The notes below the pieces were generated by a model. That model was not told where the DNA came from and did not search any database. It was given only the letters and a program-made list of their open reading frames with translations. Shown here piece after piece: positions 25,027 to 33,076 of a DNA stretch of 64,000 nucleotides. The stretch is from Pseudobdellovibrionaceae bacterium. GTDB taxonomy: Bacteria; Bdellovibrionota; Bdellovibrionia; Bdellovibrionales; UBA1609. How positions within the stretch are numbered: position 1 is the stretch's first letter; each line of letters starts with the position of its first letter. Position numbers and translations under genes: made by a program. Location of the stretch: assembly GCA_947444305.1 (NCBI GenBank), contig CANEZP010000010.1, forward strand, positions 62,001-126,000, in the 5' to 3' direction.

Positions 25027-26520
25027 ACCTTGCCCGGCGACCGAACTGACCCGGATTTGTCCGTGGTGCGCGTGCACGATCTTGCGGCTAATGTAAAGCC
25101 CTAGCCCTAAACCACTGACCGTCGACGGCGAAACCGCCCGCTCAAAGCGGTCGAAGATGCGTTGCAAGTTCTCCTGCGCGATCCCGATGCCTTGGTCTTC
25201 CACGGCGACAACGGCAAAACCGTTTTCCTTACCGACGCTGAGGCGAACCGGTTTGCGATCACCGTATTTGATCGCGTTGGTGAGTAGGTTAGACAATACC
25301 TGCTCAAGCCGGTGCCGGTCACAGGTGACGTGCAGTTCTTCATCGGCGTCGATGTTCAATTCAACGCCCGCGCTGCGGAATTGGTCTTCGAACGAAAGTG
25401 CCACTTCGCGGACCACGCGTGAGATCTGTGCTTCTTCCATATCGAAGTTTAATTGGCCGGTTGAGATGCGTGAAACGTCGAGCATGTCGTCGATCAGAGT
25501 CACGAGCTGATTGATTTGGCGGTTACCGACGTCGGCTAAATTTTTAAGATAATCTGCTTTGGGAACGTGGTCGGGACCTTTTTGTAATTGGCGGCTTAGC
25601 ATTTGTAACTGGAGCTTCAACGAAGTTACCGGCGTTTTCAATTCGTGCGAGGCGATGGACAAAAACTCATCGCGTGAGCGCACGGCTTGCTTTTGCTCTT
25701 CGATGTCGATGCACACGCCTAAATAACCGCGGAAAATTCCGGCGTTGTCGTAGTAGGGGGTGCCGTTGTCCAAAACCCAGCGGTACGCACCCGAGCGGTG
25801 AAGCAACCGGAAGTCCGAAGAGAAAGGGCGGCGCGCGGCCAATGCTTCGCGGTAGGTACGTGCGGAATCCTCACGGTCATCGGGATGAACGCAACTGTCC
25901 CAGCCCACCGCGAGCTGTTCCTCACCGGTCCGGCCGAAGAAATCAAGGCAGGCTTTATTAAACCACGACGAGTGGCCACCGCGATCGGCGATCCAAATCA
26001 TCGCGGGGGCGGCCTCGGCCATCAGGTGAAAGCGTGCTTCGCTTTCGAGCGCGGCGACCCGCTTGCGGCTCAGGTAGCTCTCGGCGAAAAAATCAATTTT
26101 CGGGCGCAGGATTTTTGGGTTAATCGGTTTCACGATATAATCGACCGCGCCGACTTCGTAACCGCGCTCGGCATAACCGTTGTCGTGATCGATCGCGGTG
26201 ACGAACACGATCGGGGTTCTGTAGTCGGTCTCGAGCGCGCGGATACGGCGCGCGGTTTCGAAGCCGTCGATTTCGGGCATCTGGACATCGAGCAAGATCA
26301 CGGCGAACTCGTGCAGCCGCGCGAATTCAATCGCTTCTAAGCCCGAGCGCGCTTTTACCAAATGATAATCCGGCGAATCTAAGATGGCTTCGAGCGCCGT
26401 AAGATTGGGTTCGTGGTCGTCGACCATCAGAATATTTACGGTGTGCGGAAACGCGCGCGGATTTATCTCGCGGTGGGAATTTTCCGTTAGTGAGGCGTCG
26501 AAATCATTCTGGCTTTGCAC
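24985..26520 (-). CDS. Hybrid sensor kinase REC-PAS-HisKA-HATPase (paralogue 1)
   Basis: A 511-residue cytosolic protein. The receiver domain lies at about residues 27-145 (phospho-Asp in VILLDVQMPEIDG), the PAS domain at about 160-280, HisKA with H-E-L-K-T-P at about 295-350 and HATPase_c with N-x-x-x-N-A-I-K-Y-G and G-L-G-L-G to the end. The N-terminal receiver means it is probably switched by phosphotransfer from another kinase and then signals through its own transmitter. It follows a paralogue by 15 bases, and both come after a stand-alone receiver. Confidence 0.88.
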   Translation of the reverse strand: MQSQNDFDASLTENSHREINPRAFPHTVNILMVDDHEPNLTALEAILDSPDYHLVKARSGLEAIEFARLHEFAVILLDVQMPEIDGFETARRIRALETDYRTPIVFVTAIDHDNGYAERGYEVGAVDYIVKPINPKILRPKIDFFAESYLSRKRVAALESEARFHLMAEAAPAMIWIADRGGHSSWFNKACLDFFGRTGEEQLAVGWDSCVHPDDREDSARTYREALAARRPFSSDFRLLHRSGAYRWVLDNGTPYYDNAGIFRGYLGVCIDIEEQKQAVRSRDEFLSIASHELKTPVTSLKLQLQMLSRQLQKGPDHVPKADYLKNLADVGNRQINQLVTLIDDMLDVSRISTGQLNFDMEEAQISRVVREVALSFEDQFRSAGVELNIDADEELHVTCDRHRLEQVLSNLLTNAIKYGDRKPVRLSVGKENGFAVVAVEDQGIGIAQENLQRIFDRFERAVSPSTVSGLGLGLYISRKIVHAHHGQIRVSSVAGQGSVFEVLLPLSARA

Positions 26521-26535
26521 CCGTAAAAAATACCG

Positions 26536-28059
26536 TCAACGTTGGACTCCCGCAACATTTTCGAGGTCCAGGGGTAAGCTCAATTTAAAAGCGGAACCTT
26601 CGTTTGGCCGGCTTTCGACCGAGATGATGCCTTCGTGCAGATCCGCGATTTGGCGCGAGATGAAGAGGCCTAAGCCCATCCCGCTATAATTGCTCGGAGA
26701 AACGGCACGTTCAAAACGTTTAAAAATACGTTGCTGGTCTTCGGCGGGAATCCCGATGCCGCGGTCGACGACCGTCACCTCGGCGTGACCGGCGTTTTCG
26801 CGCAGTGTAATTTCAATTGGTTTACCTAACCCATACTTAATTGCGTTATCGATCAAGTTCACGAGAACTTGTTCAATGCGGTCCGGGTCAACGTGCCCTT
26901 TAACTTCTTCGGCTAAGTTCAGTTTCCAGTCTTCGCGTTTGATCGTCGGGTTAGCCTCGAACAAGTCGACGGCCTTACGGACGAGCGCGGCCAAATCGAC
27001 TTCACGCGCCTCGATCGTGACCTTGCCGGCCTTGATCGACGAAATCTCGAGGAGCTGATTGACCCGGCGATTGAGTAAGTCCACTTGCGCGGCCGAGACG
27101 CCGAGCATGCGGTTGACCGTTTCGGGCGGCATGCGGTGCAGCTCGCCACGTTTTGCTAATCGCTGGAAGCCTTCGATCTGGAGTTGAAGGGGAGTGAGCG
27201 GGGTTTTGAGTTCGTGCGACGCAATCGAGATGAACTCGTCACGGATCACGATCGTTTCCCTTAACGATTGCTCGGTTTTCTTGAGCGAAGTGATGTCGAA
27301 GGATAAACCCCTGTGTTCGAGGTCGCCGCGATGTTCACCCGTGCGGATGGTGGTGTGCATCCACATTTCCGTACCGTCGGCCCTAATTACCCGGTGTTCG
27401 AAATCGACGTGGCCCGCGCCCGCGAGCAGGCTACCGATCGCGGTGCCTACCGTTTCCACGTCGTCGGGGTGACTAATCATTATCAGGAAATACCTGCGCG
27501 CCGACCAGTCCCGCGCGGGGTATCCCGAAATTTTTTGGGCGGAGGAGCTGACGAAGTTGAATACGCCGTTATCCGCGATCGAAGTCCAAACGATGCCGTT
27601 CGGGATGCCTTCGACGAGATCGCGGTAGCGTCGCTCGGCGCTTTCGACGTTCCTGACGGCCTTGATCTCGACTTCGCGTTTGCGCTGAAATAGTTCGACC
27701 AGCACGGAGATTTTCGCGCGCAGAATATTGAGGTTTAAAGGTTTGAAAAGAAAGTCGACGGCGCCGGCTTCGTAGCCGCGCATGGCATACGATTGGCCTT
27801 GCTTAATGGCGGTGATAAAAATGATGGGCGTGTGAATGCCGCGCGCCCGCACCCAAAGAGCGGTTTCGAAGCCGTCCATGTCGGGCATATGCACGTCGAG
27901 TAAAATCGCGGCGCACTCTCGCTCGCAGAGCACCTCAATGCCTTCTTTGCCCGAACCCGCGGTGATGAGGTCGAAGTTGCAATCCTCTAAAGCGGCCTTA
28001 AGCATGAAGAGATTTTGCGGTTCATCGTCTATGGCGAGGACAACCGGGCGCGTGTTCAC
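26536..28059 (-). CDS. Hybrid sensor kinase REC-PAS-HisKA-HATPase (paralogue 2)
   Basis: A 507-residue protein with the same order of domains as its downstream neighbour: receiver (about 5-125; AILLDVHMPDMDG), PAS (about 150-270), HisKA (SHELKTPLTPL, about 285), HATPase (NLIDNAIKYG; GMGLGLFISRQ). The two kinases look like a tandem duplication. The first 4 bases overlap the stop of the upstream receiver gene, so the three genes form an operon. Confidence 0.88.
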   Translation of the reverse strand: MNTRPVVLAIDDEPQNLFMLKAALEDCNFDLITAGSGKEGIEVLCERECAAILLDVHMPDMDGFETALWVRARGIHTPIIFITAIKQGQSYAMRGYEAGAVDFLFKPLNLNILRAKISVLVELFQRKREVEIKAVRNVESAERRYRDLVEGIPNGIVWTSIADNGVFNFVSSSAQKISGYPARDWSARRYFLIMISHPDDVETVGTAIGSLLAGAGHVDFEHRVIRADGTEMWMHTTIRTGEHRGDLEHRGLSFDITSLKKTEQSLRETIVIRDEFISIASHELKTPLTPLQLQIEGFQRLAKRGELHRMPPETVNRMLGVSAAQVDLLNRRVNQLLEISSIKAGKVTIEAREVDLAALVRKAVDLFEANPTIKREDWKLNLAEEVKGHVDPDRIEQVLVNLIDNAIKYGLGKPIEITLRENAGHAEVTVVDRGIGIPAEDQQRIFKRFERAVSPSNYSGMGLGLFISRQIADLHEGIISVESRPNEGSAFKLSLPLDLENVAGVQR

Positions 28060-28427
28060 GCCGAAAGCTTCTGGATCGTTTCGAGGAGCAGCTCAAGCTT
28101 GAGCGGTTTGGGCAGGTAAGCGTCGGGGCGGACCGAGCGGGCAATTTCACCGAAGGCGGAGATGACGATCACCGGGATTTTCGCGAAACGCGATTCGGCC
28201 TTTTGGTAATCGAGAAAATGCCAACCGTTCATTCCGGGCATCATCATGTCGAGCACGATGACGTCGGGCGGTTCGCGGCGGAGGGCTTCGATACCCTCAC
28301 GGCCTTCGCGCGCGACGATGACGCGGTAACCCTCAAGCTCCAACAAGGTTTTCAAAACCCCGTTGATCGCGGAGTTGTCTTCGACAATGAGTACGGTTCG
28401 CTGTGCCGTAGTGCTTTGGTTTTTCAA
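28056..28427 (-). CDS. Single-domain response regulator
   Basis: A 123-residue receiver-only protein: acidic pair E-D near residue 17, phospho-Asp in VIVLDMMMPGMNGW (about Asp57), Ser in VIVISAF and Lys in YLPKPLKL. It is likely the phosphate donor/acceptor partner of the two hybrid kinases downstream (overlapping the first by 4 bases). No output domain, so it works as a shuttle or CheY-like effector. Confidence 0.9.
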   Translation of the reverse strand: MKNQSTTAQRTVLIVEDNSAINGVLKTLLELEGYRVIVAREGREGIEALRREPPDVIVLDMMMPGMNGWHFLDYQKAESRFAKIPVIVISAFGEIARSVRPDAYLPKPLKLELLLETIQKLSA

Positions 28428-28605
28428 TGTGCGCGACTATAGGGCGGTCCTCGAGTTCTGTAAATACGGAAGCGCGGCCGCCGGTTAAAAAAGTAATACC
28501 GGTGCAGGAATTCACCATGAAAAGTGTTCTTCGCGCGAAGTCGGCGGCATTTGTACTGCAACAAATCGGGAAGTACTTAAACCTACGTGAATTCCTTGGA
28601 GGGAA

Positions 28606-29199
28606 ATGAAGATGAAAAGAATCGTTCTGCTTTTGTCCTTAACGTTGAGCGCCGCGGCGCATGCCGATCAAGCTCCCGCGTGGCAGCAAAAACTCGAAGC
28701 TTACAAAGTGAGCTTGGATCAATCGACGAACGCCGGTTTACAGGTGCGTCAAGGTTACTACATCGGCGCGGCCGTTACGACTTGCGCGTTGAGCACGGTC
28801 GTCACCGGTGCAACCTTCGTCGCCGACACCGTTCCGTTGACCAGCATCCTCGGTGAAGGATTGGCGAACGTCGCGAATCCCGATTACATGACTTACAAAC
28901 AGATTATGGAGTGGGAAACGTTGGCGGGCATGGGCCGGGGGACCGTCGGCGGCGCGGGCGTGGCCGTGATCGAATCTTTAGAATTCGTAGTGCTCTGGCT
29001 CGCCGGTAACGAAACGCAAGCTTTCGAAGGTTTGAAAAAGAACTACGCGTCGTCTTTCGCGACGATGGAATCGCTGTTCGCTCAGCAAGGCCAATGCATG
29101 ATGAATATTTCGAAGGTATTGATCACGCGCGCCGAAATCGCACGCCGCGGTCAATTGCCCAGCCCGATGCGCGTGCCGGTCGAAGTCAATCGCCCCTAG
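28606..29199 (+). CDS. Exported protein of unknown function (197 aa)
   Basis: It has a signal peptide (ends A-H-A near residue 20). There are two in-frame ATGs at 28606 and 28612; GGAGGGAA precedes, and spacing suits the second slightly better. The mature protein has Gly/Val-rich hydrophobic helices (about residues 55-85 and 105-135), one with a TTCALSTVVTG segment, so membrane association is possible. Two Cys. I do not recognise a family. Its TAG overlaps that of the convergent histone gene (CTAG). Confidence 0.55.
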   Translation: MKMKRIVLLLSLTLSAAAHADQAPAWQQKLEAYKVSLDQSTNAGLQVRQGYYIGAAVTTCALSTVVTGATFVADTVPLTSILGEGLANVANPDYMTYKQIMEWETLAGMGRGTVGGAGVAVIESLEFVVLWLAGNETQAFEGLKKNYASSFATMESLFAQQGQCMMNISKVLITRAEIARRGQLPSPMRVPVEVNRP

Positions 29200-29723
29200 T
29201 TTTTCTTAAGGAAAGCAAAGTCGCGGTCCATGACGGTCTTACGGCCGTCGGCCCGCGCGTTCTCGATCGCTCGGTCGCAAATCACCCGCACTTGATCACT
29301 AAGAACTTCGGCGACGTTGCCGGAAGTGTTCATCTCACCGCGGGCTTGGATATACTCTTTCAATCTTGAAGCGATGATTAAAACTTCGCGTGGAATTCCC
29401 GCGGCCGTCGCCGGTCTATTGATCACGGCCGCTCCCGCGGGCGGAGCCGAGTTTGCGTTTATGATTTTGCGGGTAGGATCGCGGTGGGCTTCGCTTTGCG
29501 TAGCGGGCTCGGCTCGCATGGGCGCTTTCATCTCGATCGCGGCGGCGTCTTTGTGGCGCGCGGCCGGTAGATGCACCTCGAAACAGCCGACGCTATCGAA
29601 TACGTAACCCGTGCGCTGTCCGTTGCAGGTCGAAACGCTGCACACGTAATACTTCGCGCCGAGCGCGATCGGTTTCTTGCAAGAGCTGCATTTCTTCCAG
29701 AAATTCTGCGGCGTCGCTTCCAT
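29196..29723 (-). CDS. Zinc-finger histone-fold protein (ZZ-histone-like)
   Basis: A 175-residue cytosolic protein. N-terminal part: C12-x-x-C15, C28, C33, C47, H51 and H57, a layout able to bind one or two zinc ions. Then a disordered Pro/Ala linker (about 60-108) and a C-terminal histone fold (about 112-175): helix IPREVLIIASRLKEYI, loop, long helix SGNVAEVLSDQVRVICDRAI, and the L2/alpha3 hallmark G160-R-K-T-V-M-D-R-D-F, as in archaeal histones. Bdellovibrio histones of another type are known; prokaryotic histones with a zinc-binding head have been described as a separate class. It would bind DNA as a dimer. GAGG lies 6 bases before the ATG. A DUF4112 gene precedes it by 20 bases. Confidence 0.82.
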   Translation of the reverse strand: MEATPQNFWKKCSSCKKPIALGAKYYVCSVSTCNGQRTGYVFDSVGCFEVHLPAARHKDAAAIEMKAPMRAEPATQSEAHRDPTRKIINANSAPPAGAAVINRPATAAGIPREVLIIASRLKEYIQARGEMNTSGNVAEVLSDQVRVICDRAIENARADGRKTVMDRDFAFLKKN

Positions 29724-29743
29724 GGTTTACCTCGTCCTTTACT

Positions 29744-30232
29744 CTATGGCGCCCAGCCGCCGTTTTCAAGCGAGAGGATGATCCAGCGGATCACGAAGAA
29801 CGAGACGACGATGCTGCCCACGACCATCGCTAAGATCAGCGCGACCGCGAAGGCTAAGACGAACTTCGAATTACGCCGTACCCGGTTAGGCTCCTGCAGA
29901 TAACGCTCGACCAAAATCATGTTTTTGCTGTTGGCCTTCCACACGAAGTCGAACAGGTTGCCGACGATCGGGATGATGTCGACGAGATTTTCGATCGCCA
30001 GGTTAAGACCCATGCGCACGATCACGCTAGGGGGGCAGCCGACCTGCGCCGCCCGCAAGATGACATAAACAGAAATACTATTTGTGACCACGTCGCCGAG
30101 CACCGGCACTAGCCCAAGCACGCCGTCCCAGCCGAAACGCCAGCCGAACGGGCCCTTGAAATGGCGGTCCATTACGTCGGCGATTTTTTTTAAGTCGTTA
30201 ACATTTGCAACGGGAGCGTTCGACATCGTCAT
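29744..30232 (-). CDS. DUF4112 membrane protein
   Basis: A 162-residue protein with the DUF4112 signature: an early D-x-x-F-x-x-P-F-G-W-R-F-G-W-D followed by GLVPVLGD, a hydrophobic region with ENLVDIIPIVGNLFD, and one strong C-terminal membrane helix (about 125-152). The biochemical role of the family is unknown. It lies upstream of the histone gene by 20 bases on the same strand, so they are probably co-transcribed. Confidence 0.85.
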   Translation of the reverse strand: MTMSNAPVANVNDLKKIADVMDRHFKGPFGWRFGWDGVLGLVPVLGDVVTNSISVYVILRAAQVGCPPSVIVRMGLNLAIENLVDIIPIVGNLFDFVWKANSKNMILVERYLQEPNRVRRNSKFVLAFAVALILAMVVGSIVVSFFVIRWIILSLENGGWAP

Positions 30233-30386
30233 TTGGCGGAGATCCTAATCTGGTAATAAACAAAGAATCATAATAATCATTTTCCTGGCGTGAATTTAAC
30301 TCTCCCGACTGGAATTGGCCAGACCTTAGTATTTAAAAGGGCGAGCCGAGGATGGATGGGCAAATCCATCGTGTAAGCTTTTTCGT

Positions 30387-31163
30387 ATGACAAAATTTAA
30401 AATCTTCGGACTCGCGGCCGCGTTGGTATTTTTGAACGCGTGCGGTGAGGCTTCGCAGCCCGTCGCGCTCGAAATCGTTAACCAGAATGAAGTCGCCGGC
30501 GGTTTAGCCGAGCCATTGACCTTGCTCGAATCCGTGATTCAACAGGGCGTACCCGAATACTTGGCGACGGTCGCGTTGCAAAAATACGATGAGTTCGCGC
30601 CTAAAGTTCGCAATCCGAATTACATCACGATGATCGACTTCAGCCGCCATTCCGGGGCCAAGCGATTTTTTCTTGTCGAACGTGCGACCGGTAAAGTTGA
30701 AGCGACGATGACCGCGCACGGTGTGAATAGCGATCCCGATAGAGACGGTTACGCGCAATATTTTTCGAACACGCCGAACTCGAGAAAATCTTCGCTCGGC
30801 TCCTACATCGTCGAAGAACGTTACGTCGGCAAGCATGGTGCTTCACTGCGCATGGACGGTCTCGAAGCGACAAATTCGAACGCACGTGCACGCGCCGTGG
30901 TTCTGCATTCGGCCAAATACGTCGCCGATGAAAAAAACAAGCAAGGCATGAGCTGGGGTTGCCCGGCCGTAGCCCGGGTTTGGATCGACCGCGTGATTGA
31001 ACGTTTGCGTGACGGCAGCTTTTTGTACGCTTACGGCATCAACAAAGAGACCGCTTCGATGCAGAACACTTTGTTAGACCAAATGGTCAACTGGCCCGGT
31101 TACAAGTGGGTGGACGAAGCCGAAGAAGCTCCGCTTAACGGCGAGGGTGAAGAGGGCGATTAA
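30387..31163 (+). CDS. L,D-transpeptidase-like (YkuD_2) lipoprotein
   Basis: A 258-residue protein with lipoprotein signal L-N-A-C (Cys19). The catalytic core matches the murein L,D-transpeptidase family: FSNTPNSRKSSLGSY, YVGKHGASLRMDGLE, His174 in VVLHSAKYV, and the nucleophile Cys192 in SWGCPAV. It would cross-link or trim peptidoglycan stems in the periplasm. Single gene with a 17-base gap to the convergent ABC permease. Confidence 0.85.
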   Translation: MTKFKIFGLAAALVFLNACGEASQPVALEIVNQNEVAGGLAEPLTLLESVIQQGVPEYLATVALQKYDEFAPKVRNPNYITMIDFSRHSGAKRFFLVERATGKVEATMTAHGVNSDPDRDGYAQYFSNTPNSRKSSLGSYIVEERYVGKHGASLRMDGLEATNSNARARAVVLHSAKYVADEKNKQGMSWGCPAVARVWIDRVIERLRDGSFLYAYGINKETASMQNTLLDQMVNWPGYKWVDEAEEAPLNGEGEEGD

Positions 31164-31180
31164 TCCTTCACTTGCGGCCT

Positions 31181-31957
31181 TTACGCCTGCAGCTTAGAGA
31201 GAACTTTGTAGTAAGCCCAGAGCAAGAGCGCGGCCGAATAGGCCAGCAATACCGGCACGTGCACCAGCCAGACCGCCGCGATGTTTTCGTTCCAGTAAAG
31301 CGACTGGCATAAAACCACGCCGTGGTATAGCGGTAGCACCTTAGCGAAAAGCTGCACCACCTCCGGCATCTGCGTCAGCGGAAAAAATATGCCCGAGAAA
31401 AAATAAAGCGGCGAGATGATGAACGAGTACACCGTTTGGAATTGATTGATGTTACGGACGTAACAAGTTGCGATCAATCCGACGGCGCCGATCGGGACGC
31501 CGACTAAAATTCCCACTACCGGCGTAAGCAGTAGGTTAAGTGGATTTTGAAATTGACCGAACAACAAAAACACGACGCTTACGCCGAAAACCATAAGCGC
31601 CGACTTTAAAGCCACCCAGATAAACTCGCCCAGAATCACTTCGCGCACGCCGATCGGTGTGGCAAGCATCGCTTTAAAAACGCTTTCGTAAGTCATGCGG
31701 ATGTAAAAGCCGTAAGAAGTTTCGAAGAACGCCGTGAACATCGCAGTCCCCACCGCTAAACCCGGCGCCAAAAATTGCAAGTAGGTTCGGTCGTGCATCT
31801 CACTCACGTACGAACCGAGACCAAGCCCCAACGAGCAAATCATAAACGCGGGATCGGTGACCGTCGGTGAAATATTGGCTAAGAAGTCTTTGCGGTAAAC
31901 CCACCAATTGCGGCGGACAATATGCCAGCTTAGCTTTAAGGTTTCGTTAAGCATCAA
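31181..31957 (-). CDS. ABC-2-type exporter permease (NodJ-like)
   Basis: A 258-residue protein with six predicted membrane segments and the ABC-2 signature region (GLIATCYVRNINQFQTVYSFIISPLYFFSGIFFPL). It begins at TTG 31957 or, more likely, ATG 31954, overlapping the stop of the ATPase gene, so the two are coupled. The pair resembles NodI/NodJ or Wzm/Wzt-type exporters; the substrate (polysaccharide, lipid or small molecule) cannot be told. Confidence 0.85.
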   Translation of the reverse strand: MMLNETLKLSWHIVRRNWWVYRKDFLANISPTVTDPAFMICSLGLGLGSYVSEMHDRTYLQFLAPGLAVGTAMFTAFFETSYGFYIRMTYESVFKAMLATPIGVREVILGEFIWVALKSALMVFGVSVVFLLFGQFQNPLNLLLTPVVGILVGVPIGAVGLIATCYVRNINQFQTVYSFIISPLYFFSGIFFPLTQMPEVVQLFAKVLPLYHGVVLCQSLYWNENIAAVWLVHVPVLLAYSAALLLWAYYKVLSKLQA

Positions 31958-32873
31958 CGTTTAACTCCGGTCCGGTCAGTTTCAAAAAGACATCTTCGAG
32001 ATTCGAGGGCCGAAGTTGCAGGGCCTGGCGCCCGTGCTCCTTCTGCAAGTCTAAAAGATCTTCGAGTCGCGGCGCGCGCACGTAAAGGCCGGAAGAATCT
32101 TCGAGCACTTGGTACGATCTTGAACCGGCACCGGTGCGGAGGGCGGCGAAATCTTCGCCGGTTTCGAACACGGCGACGTACCCGGAGGCGTGGGCCTCTC
32201 GCAGATCCTTCGGCGTACCCGAAGCGATCACTTCGCCTTTGTTCATGATGACCAGTCGGTCGCACAGCACTTCGGCTTCGTGCATGTAGTGAGTGGTGAG
32301 CAAGATGGTTTTGCCCTCGGCTTTCAACTGATTCACTTTTCCCCAGAGCAAGTGGCGAACGGCGGGGTCTAGGCCCGTCGTCGGCTCGTCTAAAATCACG
32401 AGTTCGGGTTTGCCGAGAAGCGCGCGCACGAAAACCAAGCGCCGTTGCATGCCTCCGGATAGAGTTTGTATGGGTTCATTCTCTTTGTGGGCGAGGTTCA
32501 TGAACCCGAGCAAATCACGGACGCGCTGTTTACGTTCACGCGCCGGTACGCCGACGAAGGCCGCGTACAATTCCATATTCTCGCGCACCGTGAGTCCCTC
32601 GTCCAAGGCGTTCTCTTGCGTGACGACGCCGAGACGGGCTTTGATCGCGCGGGAGGAGACGTTCGGGTCCATGCCGAAGACCTCGAGCTTGCCCGAAGTC
32701 CTGCGACTAGCGCCGTAAATCATGTTGATTAAAGTCGACTTGCCGGCGCCGTTCGGACCCAGCAGCCCGAAACATTCGCCGGCTTCGATTCGGCAACTGA
32801 CGCCGCGAACGGCTTCGAATAACCCGAAGGATTTGCGTATTTGCTCAATGGAAACGACCGGGGAGGAGTGCAT
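31947..32873 (-). CDS. ABC exporter ATPase (NodI-like)
   Basis: A 308-residue ABC protein with Walker A GLLGPNGAGKST, signature LSGGMQRR, Walker B LVILDEPTTGLDP and the H-loop TTHYM. The C-terminal 80 residues form the extra regulatory domain seen in drug or NodI-type ATPases. The frame is open to 32993, but the ATG at 32873 matches the family's usual beginning. Confidence 0.9.
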   Translation of the reverse strand: MHSSPVVSIEQIRKSFGLFEAVRGVSCRIEAGECFGLLGPNGAGKSTLINMIYGASRRTSGKLEVFGMDPNVSSRAIKARLGVVTQENALDEGLTVRENMELYAAFVGVPARERKQRVRDLLGFMNLAHKENEPIQTLSGGMQRRLVFVRALLGKPELVILDEPTTGLDPAVRHLLWGKVNQLKAEGKTILLTTHYMHEAEVLCDRLVIMNKGEVIASGTPKDLREAHASGYVAVFETGEDFAALRTGAGSRSYQVLEDSSGLYVRAPRLEDLLDLQKEHGRQALQLRPSNLEDVFLKLTGPELNVDA

Positions 32874-33076
32874 CCCGTAAATTAAACAAAGCCCGAGTTC
32901 GATGTCCAGGACTGCCTCGGAATAAGACAACTGCTCAACAATTTGCCGGAAGGAGCGAAGGGGCGGTGCATGCGCCCGGCGTGAACCCTGCAAAATCAGA
33001 CGTTGGTCCCATGGTCGGGAGGTACTCTACTCTCGTACAATATAAAGATAGCTAAAATGTCTGAGGAGGCTTCGAG

